64,000 bases of DNA, from the NCBI RefSeq assembly GCF_964340395.1, contig NC_135552.1, positions 10,609,194 to 10,673,193 of the forward strand, written 5' to 3'. Both the position numbers and the translations under genes were made by a program. Origin of the DNA: Glandiceps talaboti (Eukaryota; Hemichordata; Enteropneusta; Spengelidae). Of this stretch, positions 1 to 31,912 are shown piece by piece. Below the pieces are notes generated by a model. It made no database searches. It was not told the DNA's origin and saw nothing but the letters and a program-made list of their open reading frames with translations. Every line of letters starts with the position of its first letter. The stretch's first letter is position 1.

Positions 1-1082
1 ACAGCGTTGTACAAGAAGTAAAAAAAACAAATGTGCTGCCTAATTGAAACTCTATTAAATCTGTCTCTAGTTTTTGTAAGTTATCCCAATCAAAGTACAT
101 GTATATGTTTACATGCATGAGCTATGTACAACTGTAGCACAAATTAGAACTTTAATACAAAGTAACATGTCAATTCATCGTGGTTATATTGTACATGTAA
201 GTGTGACATATACAGCATGACAAGCATCACGACAGTGCTCTGTGTTGAAATGATGCACTTTGGTCAGCACTTTGGTCAATGTGAATGCCCTCAGACCCAA
301 TATAAAGGAAATGAATGTAGTGAAATTAGTTATAATGATATATGTGTGGAGATGTGACTGTGACTGACTTGAACTTTTCTAGTGAAATAAAGTGTGTAGC
401 TTAGTTTAATAGAATGCATGTATCTATGAATAAATTATAAACATAAATATACACAGATAGAACAAAATCATAGTAACCACTGTGAATTTATATAAATTTG
501 ATAATTTCTTGTAAAATTAAAATTTTTGCGCTCTGTTTGTTAGAATGCATGTGGAGATGTGACTGGATGTATTTATGGATAAATTATAACGTAAATACAC
601 ACAGAATCATAGTAAACTGTTTCTTATTTAGTATGAATTTGAAGTAATTTTAAAATATAAATTTGATCTTTTCTGATAAAATTAACACTTTTTAACTCAG
701 TTCATTATAGTGCATGTGGAGATGTGACTGAATTTATTTATGAATAAATTGTAAATATAAGTACACACAGATAAAAGAGAATCATAGTATAAAACTGATT
801 CTTAAGTATGAATTTGAAGTAATTTCAAAATATAAATTTTGATCTTTTCTGGTAAAACTAACACTTTTTACCTCAGTATCTTAGAGTGCATGTATCAACT
901 TGAAGTAAGTTCAAAACATAATCTATCCTGTACTTTCTGTGGACAATATTACAGTAATTTCATAGGTTGTGATACAGGTTACTTTTGAAATGGATATTTC
1001 TTTTAACTTTTCTCGTAAAAATGAATAGTTTTTAGCTCAGTTTCTCAGAGTACAAATAATGTAAGAGTAGTGATTTGTACTT

Positions 1083-1117
<35 letters not shown>

Positions 1118-1594
1118 CACCAAGGGAGCACAAATTGAGGGATATGCACAATTTCCTACTAAAGTATAACTCCAGAAGAGAGGTGTATGCATTGAATACA
1201 AAATATCATATTTTGACTCATACTAATGTTACATTAAATAGTACAGTGTTTCTCTCATATGTACAGTTAAATTATAATTTTCACTCGGAATCCGAAACTC
1301 TGAAATCAATCATTGTGTTTGTTTGAAGAAAGTATCCTACAGGGGTGATATGCTCCAACCTGGAAATTAAAAAATGTGATCAACTTCTTGAAATTCCTGG
1401 AAAATTGATCAAACTGAGTGATTGATGTACTGTCATTTAAAGTATAAATTTTGGAGGAAAAAAAATGTTTTGCCAAAATGTTTTTTGTATATTTTGCTGA
1501 CCAATGCTCCTAGAAATGATAAGTTTATATATTAATAATCTGAATACTCCTGTCAGTTACTAAATCAGCCTGTACTTTCTGTTTTGTTTCACAG
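1..1594. other. Upstream flank / first intron of SLC38A11, no coding sequence seen
   Basis: AT-rich sequence with no convincing exon. It holds a degenerate tandem array (about 300-1060) and a poly(T) run of about 30 at 1086-1115. Because coding starts right after a splice acceptor, this stretch is probably intron or 5' UTR plus intron. Confidence 0.6.
300..1060. repeat. Degenerate tandem array, about 130-175 bp period
   Basis: The marker GTGCATG or AATGCATG, often followed by GGAGATGTGACTG, recurs near 412, 543, 710 and 885. Each is followed by TATGAATAAATTATAAA-like and ACACACAGAT-like blocks in the same order, so at least four diverged copies lie head to tail. Confidence 0.7.
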
Positions 1595-21827
<20,233 letters not shown>

Positions 21828-22052
21828 ATCTCAGGATTTATAAACGAATCAGAACCGAAACATGCTTTTGCCATATTTTATAGTTTTGGCCATACAGGAA
21901 ATCAAGTACATGTATTCATAAATGATGGCAATACAATGTTTATTCTTAATAGTTGGTATGCTTTGAAATTCCCAATTATACTGTATGTCTCAAGGGTACA
22001 AATCAGGTTGATGCTAGGGGGTCTATCCCTAACCAACCTGACTCTCTAACTC

Positions 22053-22058
22053 AATAAA
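22053..22058 (+). terminator. Proximal poly(A) signal of SLC38A11
   Basis: Canonical AATAAA about 225 nt after the SLC38A11 stop codon. A second AATAAA at 24329-24334 could serve as a distal site and would give a 3' UTR of about 2.5 kb. Confidence 0.5.
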
Positions 22059-22699
22059 AAAAATCAGTCTATTCTTATTTATTGCTCATTTTATGTGTAA
22101 AAGTAGATGATAGGGGAAAAAATGAAATCATGAGAAGTGATGATTTTGCCAATGATTATATTTGGTGTTGTAAACCCTCCCTGCCATTTATGCCTTCACA
22201 TTAAAATATTTACTAGTTTTTAATGTTTCATATATTCAAAGAGTCTTTCTAACATCAACATTTAGCAATCACAAATATGATCTAAGCTAACTATAAAACG
22301 AGTCACTATAATATTTTGTTTTACTCAGTGCTGGTTCTCCAGGCTATTAACCATAGAACATGAAAAGTCATCATTGTGATATTTTGCTGTACTGGTAGTC
22401 CAGGCAAACCAGAAAAGCACTTTTTAAGTTTGATATTTCACTAAATATTATCGACATGAAAACTCTATATATGTGAAACTAAAAATGTAACAACTGAAAT
22501 ATTGAGATTTACGAATACAGGGTTACATAACTATATATTGTCTGTGTACATGAGTATAGTTAAAATGCGCTGGTTACAATGATATCAAACGTATAACAGA
22601 AGTCAACTTATGAGTGTGTTCAAATAGTGCATATATATGAATACCAAGGTTTGATATTTGCATGTTGTTCAAGTATTTCTTGTTTGTTTGATTGACAAT

Positions 22700-23130
22700 T
22701 TACCACTCCATTGTTTATGGTCAGTTACCTCCATATTATCTATAATTAGTTTTCCACACCATCATTATTTCCCCACAGTCAGTCTATGGTTTAGTCCCCT
22801 CTGAGCTTCTGTCATTAGTTCCCCTCCATGGTCTGTTGTTAATTTGATTTCCCCTCCATCGTTAGATCCCTTCTATCATCTATTCCCTCTATTGTCTATT
22901 GTTAGCTACCACTGTCTATGCTTAGTTTGCCGAACCCTGCCATTGTTCACTTACCCTCCATTATCCGTGTTTAGTGTTGTAGTTTTGCACAGTTACTAGT
23001 AGTGAATGCTCCATCCTGATCAATTTACCCCTACACCTTCTATGGTCAGTGCCCCTCCGTTGTCTATGATCAGCTTGACCCCCTCTATCATTAATAGTTC
23101 CCCTCCATTGTCTATGATTAGTTGTAGTTT
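22700..23130. repeat. Degenerate minisatellite built on CCCCTCCATTGTCTATG
   Basis: Variants of CCCCTCCATYGTCTATGRTTAGTT recur many times with loose spacing downstream of SLC38A11. This is within a possible long 3' UTR or spacer. Confidence 0.6.
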
Positions 23131-24557
23131 TGTAGTAAGTTACGAGTAGTTTTCACGCCATCCTGATCAAAGTACTTTAATAGCCTGCTATACAGTGGTT
23201 CATTCAAATGAAACATTTATTCAATAATTTTATATCTTGTACTTTGAAAAAAATGACAGTTTTGATTTAAGCAATATTTCCCTTATGTGAGTGCTAGTAG
23301 TCATTCATGTATTAATGAGTACAGAATCGAGTGGTAGACTTGAATCACCTTCCGTACCAATCTTGTGTGGCCTGCAGTCACTGTAGTGGTAGATTTTGAG
23401 GGAAATAAAATCACTTTAGAGCAGTATATTAGAAACAAAGAAAAGTTACTATTTGTTTGTTCTGATCAAAAAAGAATGCATGAAATGTTTACTTGACAAG
23501 TCTTGTATTTAAACAACAAAAATGTGGCAACTTCATGATAATATGTTGTAGAACAATTCGCAAGTACAATGAAACATAGGCTGGCACATTTCTGTTTTGA
23601 GCTCTTTTTTATCCATGCATGTGTTTGGAGTGATGAAAATAGCACCAGCAACAGCAAATGTATCAGTCGACCAAGATATCTAGTTTTCAATCCAATGCCA
23701 ATTATAGTATGTATTGTTTTATATAATATTTAGACCAGTTACCCTGAAAGAGGACATTGTCTGACTTGAAAAAAATCTTACTAACAGTGCTACATTGTAT
23801 CGTCTTGCTTGATACAAATCACAAATGTCTTGCTATAAATGCAACATTGTATCATCTGGCTGAACAAATAGTTACATTTTTCGGGATGTGAATCACCTAA
23901 AGATAGCTTACCAAAGAAAATGTAGCAATATTAATAAGATTTTTTTCTTGCACTAGAGGATGAAATGTATCAGTTTTAGTAACATGTTTGTCAAGCAAGA
24001 CAGTGAAATTTATAAATATTTTAAAGATTTGTGTCTAGTCAGACGATAAAATGTAGCAATGTTTATTATAGTAAGATTTGTGTTGCCTTAGGTGTCTGAT
24101 AATTCAAGTTAACTGACTTCTGTTGTTAGTAGTGTTGCCATATGCAGATTTAGAAATGATTTATTATGAATGGGCAATGTTCATAGACCTCAGATGATGT
24201 ACATAAAGGAACTTTGTTGTTGTTAGAATTTCTGTAAATGTTGTAATGGTTATTTTTGTCGTGTACAGTTCTACAGTATTTATTGTATAGAAAGTGTATT
24301 GTCTACTGTAATATTACAGAGATTGAAGAATAAAGTATTTATTTCATGATTGAATCTTTCATATAACTGGTAGACATATTTTATATGTGTATTTTCCATT
24401 GTAACAGTGACAAAAGAAGTATGACACACTGCGGCCAAACAAAGTTGCATTTGATGAAGCATGTGATAAACATTGACAATGAGCTTGGAGTCTGAAACAT
24501 CCCAAAATCTGCCACTCAGTCTGAGTGTGGTTTAATCAAATGTTTGTAACTATTAGT

Positions 24558-25108
24558 TAACCCCAAATACGCCTTTGCTACAAATTTTATTACAGACTAT
24601 ATAATTGCTATATATGACGGATTTGCAGCTTGTATTCATTTCATGTCTGAAGGCAGATAGTAAAAAAACTTGGAATGTTTCTATATAAGTGAAACAATTT
24701 AAGGTGACCTTGTACTCAGACTTTGACTTTGACCTTGGATCGGAAAGGTCATGTGACAAGTGAGTTGCCCATCCCTAAAACCACAGACAAGTCTGTGATC
24801 ATATCTATAGCACTTTGAAACCCTGAAATGATCAGTATTTTACGTGTTGGTATAATTGCATATCTTGATACCAGTTGTCTTGGTAACATAATTTTGTTAT
24901 GAAGTTAACCCCAAATATGTTTTTGCTAAACATTTTCGGAAAGACTATATAATTCGCTATTTTTGGCTGATTTGCAGCTTTTAATAGTAACAGGTTGTGT
25001 CTGATGACAGGGAAAACATGTGAATGTTAAAGAAGGGAAACTATAACCTTGACCTTGGATCAAAAAGGTCATGTGATGATACGTTAGTTGCCCGTCCCCT
25101 AAAACCTA
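24558..25108. repeat. Direct duplication of about 200 bp with TGACCTTGG...AAGGTCATGTGA
   Basis: 24558-24785 and 24905-25108 share AACCCCAAATAYG, GACTATATAATT, GATTTGCAGCTT, TGACCTTGGATC and AAAGGTCATGTGA in order. The copies are diverged and separated by about 120 bp. Confidence 0.7.
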
Positions 25109-25482
25109 CATGTTTACGCATTCAAATTTCAATGATTCATATTTTGGTTGCTTTGATCATGGAAGTATATATACTTCCATGGGTACAACGACTTGCTCCG
25201 AAGTCGAGCGTACTTGACTACTACTAGTACGTGTTAGCGATATACGAATCGAGTCTAGTTTTTGTCTAGTGACAAATCTGTTTGTCAATGACGTCTGTCG
25301 ACATCAATATTATTTAAACTATCGTGAACAACTCAAGACGTTTTTATCGTGTTATTCTGAGTGAAATGAATGTCAACAGCAATTTACAGAGAGGCCGAGA
25401 TACGTATATGTAGACAGTGGCACGTACGTCATGTCAGCAAAGAGACGACTACCAGAAACTAACTAATTTGACAGAAGACATG

Positions 25483-25488
25483 TTTATT
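25483..25488 (-). terminator. Poly(A) signal of the small minus-strand gene
   Basis: AATAAA on the minus strand about 25 nt beyond the stop of the 85-aa ORF. Confidence 0.35.
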
Positions 25489-25511
25489 TGTACAAAACTG
25501 TCGAATCAAAA

Positions 25512-25769
25512 TCATGCTTTTACTATGTGCATTGAACTGGGTTTGATGTAACACATACTGGGTCCGGTGTTAGAGTTTCTCTTTCGCTTCAAGTTCCAGA
25601 GCTTGTTGTTGGTAGCATGTTTGTAACATGGTGTTGCATGTAGCATGTTTCTCTCTGACGGAGGTATCAGAGTCCTCGATGACTTTTCCTCATTTTTCTT
25701 AGATGCTAACTCAGACAGAGCCTTCATGCTTGTTCGTACATGCTCTATCTTACTTACTGAGCAAACCAT
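25512..25769 (-). CDS. Possible small intronless gene, 85-aa basic protein of unknown function
   Basis: The minus-strand ORF begins at ATG 25769 in a good context (AAAATGG) and ends with a stop at 25512. A TATATAA box lies at 25839-25833, about 64 nt before the ATG, and AATAAA at 25488-25483 is about 25 nt after the stop. The peptide starts MVCSVSKIEHVRTSMKALSE and continues with ASKKNEEKSS and a basic NLWNLKRKR-type patch. It has no signal peptide, membrane segment or recognised domain. A GTAAGT occurs inside codons 4-6, so this may instead be a short first exon (MVCS) of a spliced transcript. The spacing of promoter, ORF and poly(A) signal is the main argument. Confidence 0.35.
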   Translation of the reverse strand: MVCSVSKIEHVRTSMKALSELASKKNEEKSSRTLIPPSERNMLHATPCYKHATNNKLWNLKRKRNSNTGPSMCYIKPSSMHIVKA

Positions 25770-25832
25770 TTTGATATAGAATGTCCCCAACTGTGCCCTG
25801 GAACTACGCTTTTGCTTGCTAATGCATACTCG

Positions 25833-25839
25833 TTATATA
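25833..25839 (-). promoter_or_regulatory. TATA box of the small minus-strand gene
   Basis: TATATAA on the minus strand. A start near 25805 would give a 5' leader of about 36 nt before ATG 25769. Confidence 0.35.
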
Positions 25840-25962
25840 GTGTCTTCAATCTGGACACATGACAAATTTGTTTAAAATCAATAATTTGCTAGCTAAATGA
25901 TACCATTTATTTGTTATCTCAGAGGACTCTCGTCTGATAAATGGAAGAAAACATTCCATTGG

Positions 25963-26839
25963 TCTGAGATAACTGGAATTCTTACAATGAACTGTCATGG
26001 GAATATCAATTTTAGTTGGCACGTGTTTCTGTAAAGTGTACCAAGAGTTTGGTGCAAACCCACGGGCATTTGTTTCCCGAGTTATGGCTCATAATATTAT
26101 GTACGTCAATATTAATGATATTAACGATATTTTAGTGTATTCTGATAGAAATATTCTGAGACATAACTCGGGAAACAAATGCCTGTATGTGTGTGTGCAA
26201 ACCACCTATATCTCAACCGGGAGATATCCGGGGCGAACATACACTCTTCCCCTCTATGTCTCGTGGTATCTACAGAAATGTCAAACTTATTGGGAATATA
26301 AAACATGTACAGTGAGTGTGTTTTGAAATTTGACAACATAATTTATTCGTATTCATGTATGTTGGTGATGTAAATGTGGAAGGTCACTCGTCATGTTGTG
26401 TCCAGCAACAATTTCCAAGATCCATCGATCGGGACCATGAATTAAATGTTAACCAGCTATACGGTATGGTCGAGTGGTTACTGATGTAATCTCCAAGCGA
26501 CCTACTTTACATGCAATATTGGAACTATCCAAACATTACGAAATTGCCTAGCTAGCTAAATGATATGGTAGTGCACGACCCTATTTTCAAAGAATTTGGG
26601 ATTTTCCGTCCACATTGTTGACTCTTTTCAGGCAAAATATTTTAAAATGTGTATATCCGATAACCCGACCGCCTATAGTTTACACCACCGACCCTAACCA
26701 TTTTTTTTTCAACATTTAAAACAAAAACTTATAGAAATTCTTTGTCTTCTTGACCTTCATGCACGTTTGTCTTCTTTCCCCAGTGATGTCTGTACACATT
26801 TCATCAAACTACCACAGAAGGGATATTCTGACTGACCTT
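25963..26839. repeat. Direct duplication, copy 1 (carries a fold-back insertion)
   Basis: It begins TCTGAGATAACTGGAATTC and ends GGGATATTCTGACTGACCTT. Nearly the whole length is repeated at 27095-27889 with few differences. The main difference is a 143-bp insertion at 26061-26203. Spacing and similarity suggest a recent local duplication around a (TC)n tract. Confidence 0.9.
26061..26203. mobile_element. Fold-back MITE with 9-bp target-site duplication
   Basis: Near its ends are inverted arms GGCATTTGTTTCCCGAGTTA (26065-26084) and TAACTCGGGAAACAAATGCC (26164-26183). The insertion is flanked by GTGCAAACC at 26052-26060 and 26195-26203, and copy 2 of the block has that 9-mer only once. The 9-bp duplication is typical of Mutator-like elements; the class is inferred. 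No ORF. Confidence 0.75.
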
Positions 26840-26939
26840 TCGTTTTGTTTGGGTCGAAGCAATACAAAAATAAGAATTATTCAAAAAAGATAAAAATTAA
26901 ATCAATTAAATCTCCACCTACCAAATTTTGATTTTACGT

Positions 26940-27089
<150 letters not shown>

Positions 27090-27094
27090 CTTTC

Positions 27095-27889
27095 TCTGAG
27101 ATAACTGGAATTCTTACAATGAACTGTCATGGGAATATCAATTTTAGTTGGCACCTGTGTTTCTGTAAAGTGTACCAAGGGGTTGGTGCAAACCACCTAT
27201 ACCTCGACTAGGACTCTAATGCTGTACTTCTTGAGCACTATACATCCGACCCATTATCTCTTTGGGGCAACCATATCCGGGGCGAACATATACCCCCCCC
27301 CCCCTCCATGTCTCGTGGTATCTACAGGAATGCCAAAATTATTGTGAATACAAAACATTGAATGTTGTTTTGAAATTTGACAACATAATTTATTCGTATT
27401 CATGTATGTTGGTGATGTAAATGTGAAAAGTCACTCGTCATGTTGTGTCCAGCAACAAGTGACTTCCAAGATCCATCGATCGGGACCAGTAACAAATTAA
27501 ATGTCAACCAGCTATACGGTATGGTCGAGTGGTTACTGATGTAATCTCCAAGCGACCTACTTTACATGTAATATTGGAACTATTCAAACATTACGAAATG
27601 GCCTAGCTAGCTAAAGGATATGGTAGTGCACGTCCCTATTTTCAAAGAATTTGGGATTTTCCGTCCACATTGGTGACTTTATTCAGGCAAAACATTTTTT
27701 TTAAATGTGTATATCCGATAACCCGACCGCCTATAGTTTACACCACCACCCTAACCATTTTCTTTCAACATTTAAAACAAAAACTTATAGAAATTCTTCG
27801 TCTTCTTGACCACGTTTGTTTTCTTTCCCCAGTAATGTCTGTACATATTTCATCAAACTACCACAGAAGGGATATTCTGACTGACCTTA
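27095..27889. repeat. Direct duplication, copy 2 (empty site)
   Basis: Second copy of the block at 25963-26839. It has the uninterrupted GTGCAAACC at 27186-27194 where copy 1 carries the insertion, and a C-run at 27293-27303 absent in copy 1. Confidence 0.9.
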
Positions 27890-28026
27890 CACACCCTACC
27901 TATTCTAAAATTTAGCCTAATCGAAACCACATTTTTTTGGGGGGGCCTTATCCGGCGGAAACACGCAATTATTTTTTTTCTCTCGCCTTATCAGTACATT
28001 TTTTTTCTACTAAACGCCGATCTCTG

Positions 28027-28062
28027 ATTGGCTGAAGGTTGACTCATACACATATTATAAAG
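28027..28062 (+). promoter_or_regulatory. CCAAT/TATA core promoter of the glycine-rich gene
   Basis: ATTGG (reverse CCAAT) at 28027-28031 and TATAAAG at 28056-28062. A start near 28086-28095 would give a non-coding first exon without ATG that ends at 28153 on a consensus GTGAGT donor. Confidence 0.5.
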
Positions 28063-28960
28063 CACGTTGCAAACCTAATACTTGGCACTTATTCAGATCC
28101 TTACAGGCAACACTTTAAGAAGAGATTTTTGCACAAAAGCTGACATTTAGACGGTGAGTACAGGCAATATTTGCACTTGGTGATTCTTATGTAATGCGCC
28201 CCAAGAAAACAATATTATGATACGCATTAATTTATAGTGTTTTAAACATTTTTAGAGGTTTTCTTTTCAATTATTGTTTGAGTTTATTGTATAGTAAAAC
28301 ATTTGCATTCTTTTAACAAGACTGTGATACTTTCCCACCAAAGTCCACAGTTTACACAAAACACGGAGAGGTTTCGTATTAGAACTAAACACTACAACTT
28401 TATTTTCAGTCCGTCATAGTTCAGAAAAGCACAACTTCTAATATATCAATACGCTAGTGATAAGGCTACTAATAACTCAGTACTGGTATACGTATCATTG
28501 GGCTACCAATAAAGTAGTTCTAAAAGTCATCACAAAGACTATACAGTAAAATCGGAATCGTTTTGTTCAGATATACCGACTGTTCGATTAATAATCTATT
28601 CTGCTAGTGGGACTGTGGGACATAATTTTCTCAGTGAAACATGAACACATAAACTCATTACGCAACTTGTATACTGTACTGTCTATTTTAACTTTTTAAG
28701 ACAACAAATGACGATTAGTAACTTAATATACTGTCTGTTTACTTCGTCTAAAATGGTTTGACATGCTGCGTTAGATATGCATAAAGAAATACTGCCAAAG
28801 ATGTATGTCACTGAGAAACAAGTACTCATAGACGAGTAGATATGTGCTCATTTTTTCTTCACCTGTTCAGTTCTTTTTAAATCATTGAAAATGATAGAAT
28901 TTTACATACAAAATTGTTGTAGAATATAGTCTGCCGTCGAGAACAGTTGCTAAAGTGGAG

Positions 28961-29160
28961 TCATAATGGGCAAGATTTGAACCACGACTGTTTCTCACTA
29001 ACTGTATAATTGGGAATCTGGTAGGATAGATACTAGTATTGTAATGTGAATGCTGAAAGCGCTTTACAATTATTACCCCTGGCACGAATCTATAGCGGCA
29101 CAACGGCCTTTTATGCTTTCTCAACTCCGTACCTGGACAGCAAAGAATCCATTGCAGCCT
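28961..29160. mobile_element. Rearranged SINE: head-to-tail inverted fragments
   Basis: 28961-29055 matches the body of the SINE at 17608 in plus orientation (TAACTGTATAATTGGGAATC, GTAATGTGAATGCT). 29059-29160 matches its 3' part in minus orientation (AATTATTACCCCTGGCACGA, CGGCACAACGGCC). It lies in intron 1 of the glycine-rich gene. Confidence 0.6.
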
Positions 29161-29739
29161 AATCTGGGAACCGGCAACAGGTCTATTGCACCACTGTTTC
29201 AACACTTTCTAAGAACTACATATGCAGAAATATAATGAGATATCGTACATATCGTCTTATAGTGTCAGTGTTTCATTGAAAGTACCGTGTATTGTTCGAA
29301 AGGGTGTCGAACTTGGTAGAAAGCTAAATGAAGGTACACGTGTACTGATTTAAGTTGTTTGTAATGTCTTTGTAAATTCTAACAATGTAAGTCAAATGCA
29401 CGTTTTATGAACAAAGCGTGGCTATATTTTCATGTGTTGACTTTCATTTGTATTAAATTGTGGGACCTCTCATTCAAAAAAAAAAATTGAAAAATCTCTT
29501 CAAACCCCCTAAAAAATTATTTGTCTACCTCATATCCGTATTAAGCTTCGGTACTTTATACCCCTAGTTATTTACATAGTTTTGTGTGGTTTGTCAGATT
29601 GTCTAGACCCATGACATTACAAAGTTTATACTTGGTAGATATACCATGACAATCAAAATTTGTTTATAGCTTTTGACAATTAAAGAAGTGTGTAGAAACA
29701 TTCCTTTTCGTCTGGGAGATGGAAGTGTGGAGTGTACAT

Positions 29740-29830
29740 GCATACATACATACATACATACATACATACATACATTACATACACACACATACATACACAC
29801 ACATACATAATATATATGTACATACGTACA
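29740..29830. repeat. (CATA)n microsatellite
   Basis: CATA repeats with CACACA interruptions in intron 1 of the glycine-rich gene. Confidence 0.9.
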
Positions 29831-30038
29831 AACATACACATATCCCGGACACACACATGTATCGAAGACACAGCTGATGCGGGTTTAGCTCAACATACAA
29901 GTCAATGTAGAGAATATGAAGGCATTCGAAATAGATAGTATTACGTTGTTATTATCACGAATACATAATCCACACGCATGGCATGAACATACACTATATC
30001 GCCTATCATTATTGTATTTTCTATCGTTTTTCTAAGAT

Positions 30039-31056
30039 ATGACTGCAAGTCGTAACGGTGCACGTGGTGGCGAGGATGAAGCACATCATCTTGTGGAGGT
30101 ATGAAGTTTTCATCAATCTTTCACCATTGTGCTTTTTATTTTCCAAAGGCAAATAAAAACAGAAGCAAAATGAATAAATCAATAGACAAACACAGACAGA
30201 GCATTTTCATCACTCAACAGCAAGATGGAATATTCCGATTCTGGCGTTTCGCCATACACAAAACAGGTACGCACAGTCATGCAATTGTTCCCTGTCTATC
30301 CTGAAAGTAATTATACGAAAACATACACTTTCTCTATGCAAATTTATTTAAAAAATAAAGAATGGTAGTCTAACTTCGTGATAATAAAGTTAGAATAATT
30401 TGTTAGGGATTGTGTCATTATTTAACTCACCACGCTTTCTTTGTCATTTATTTTGGGATTAAGTTTTGTAACTATGAAAAAAACCCGTTTTCATTTAAGG
30501 GGAATGAGGAGAATGAGGAGCTGAAAGTATGGGAAGATATCAAGAGATATATGAGAAACAACGATGGTAACTTGTCTGGCGATGACAGACTACTGTATAA
30601 AGAAGCATTGACAAGCACTGCACACCTAAAACCTGAGGTGGGAATTTTATATCTGTATATTTATTTACTTCAATGATCTTTTTTGCATTTTTTTCCTTAA
30701 CTTTAAGATAACTAAGGATTGAATATACGACAAATTCTTCCGTCCTCAATGACTGGTGTGAGTACTAGCTTATAATGTAATTGTTGTTATGATCACGATG
30801 TTGACTCTTCCTTTTTACTGTAGGATTATAATAACAGAGTGGTATTTACTAAAACTCGTGACTATCCATTCTTAATCAGGTGGCATGCACCTTGTCAGTG
30901 AAATTCAAAGAACAACCACATTTAATTTCTTTAGATTTCGTTCCTAAACACAATATTTTTTTTAATTAGTTATGTTTGAAGTATGTACCAAATTTAATTG
31001 AATTTGAAGGGTGCATTTTTATCTCCTGTAAGGGAGTGTAATATAATGCTTGTGTG

Positions 31057-31113
<57 letters not shown>

Positions 31114-31912
31114 AACAAACAAACAAACACAAACAAATAGACTTTTCATCCCTAAATTATAACCTTCCCTTACGTAAAAGTGATCTTTCTCGCACAATAC
31201 AAGTAGAGCTAGCCTACAAGTTGTAATTGAAATATTGATAAGATATGTCTATACATCTTAACAGTTATAGGGCAGTATCCAATTAATTCAAAATCGAAGG
31301 AGAAATATTTGTATATAGAAATATTCCAACGTTATTGAATCTAAGGATGGGGTATTTGACAATTTTACGAGTTTATGAGATTCAGCACTTGAAAATAAAT
31401 GCCTTTAAAGTACAATCGAAACGTATTTATTTTGTTTTAAATACTCTGGATTGATACTGCTACTCTTGTATCTCTTCAATTCACATGCCTTTTTTTCAAC
31501 TTCCACCTTTCAGATAGCAAATAATGCTGAATTCATAATTGTCGGAAATAAGACAGAGACGTTTTGGTATGGAAATAGGGAGCATTCGTATCTGATTATA
31601 ATGGACGCAGATGGACGAGTGATAATGACTACAAATAAAGGAAACCGAAAAGATGTGAATAACAGTCAAGGGTCGCAAATTATTTTTCTTCAAAATTGGA
31701 GAGCTATTGCCGTGGCAGTCATTGGAGTAATAGCTGGGGGCGGTGTGGGTGGTATTGCTGCTGGATTAGTTGCAGGATCTGCTAAGACTGCTGTAGGGAT
31801 TTATGCAGTGACAGGTGTGTGTGGAGGTATCTGCTCTAGAATAGGGAGTGCTGTAATTAATAAACTGGGTCCCTCAGACACTCAGGATCAGTGCGAAAGG
31901 AAGAACCAATAA
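30039..31912 (+). CDS. Unrecognised 198-aa protein with glycine-rich hydrophobic C-terminal half
   Basis: Coding exons 30039-30098, 30500-30637 and 31514-31912 join in phase 0 to 198 codons and TAA; a non-coding exon at about 28086-28153 lies upstream. Acceptors are CTAAG, TTTAAG and TTTCAG; donors are GTATGA and GTGGGA. Residues 1-66 are polar and charged (GEDEAHHLVE, EELKVWEDIKRYMRNN). Residues 67-127 look like a folded strand-rich module (AEFIIVGNKTETFWYGN, SYLIIMDADGRVI). Residues 130-182 form two hydrophobic segments dense in GxxxG-type spacing (VIGVIAGGGVGGIAAGLVAG and AVGIYAVTGVCGG). There is no N-terminal signal peptide. The composition recalls glycine-zipper membrane proteins such as the ISG12/IFI6 group, but I see no diagnostic motif and do not assign a family. 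Confidence 0.6.
31058..31137. repeat. (CA)n followed by (CAAA)n
   Basis: CA run changing to CAAA repeats, in the intron before the last exon of the glycine-rich gene. Confidence 0.95.

Larger units (their letters stand above)
21828..25480. other. SLC38A11 3' flank and spacer
   Basis: No coding exon recognised. Contents are poly(A) signals at 22053 and 24329, the CCCCTCC minisatellite, a region at 23760-24090 with scattered direct and inverted copies of AAATGTAGCAAT-like sequence, and a direct duplication at 24558-25108. Confidence 0.6.
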
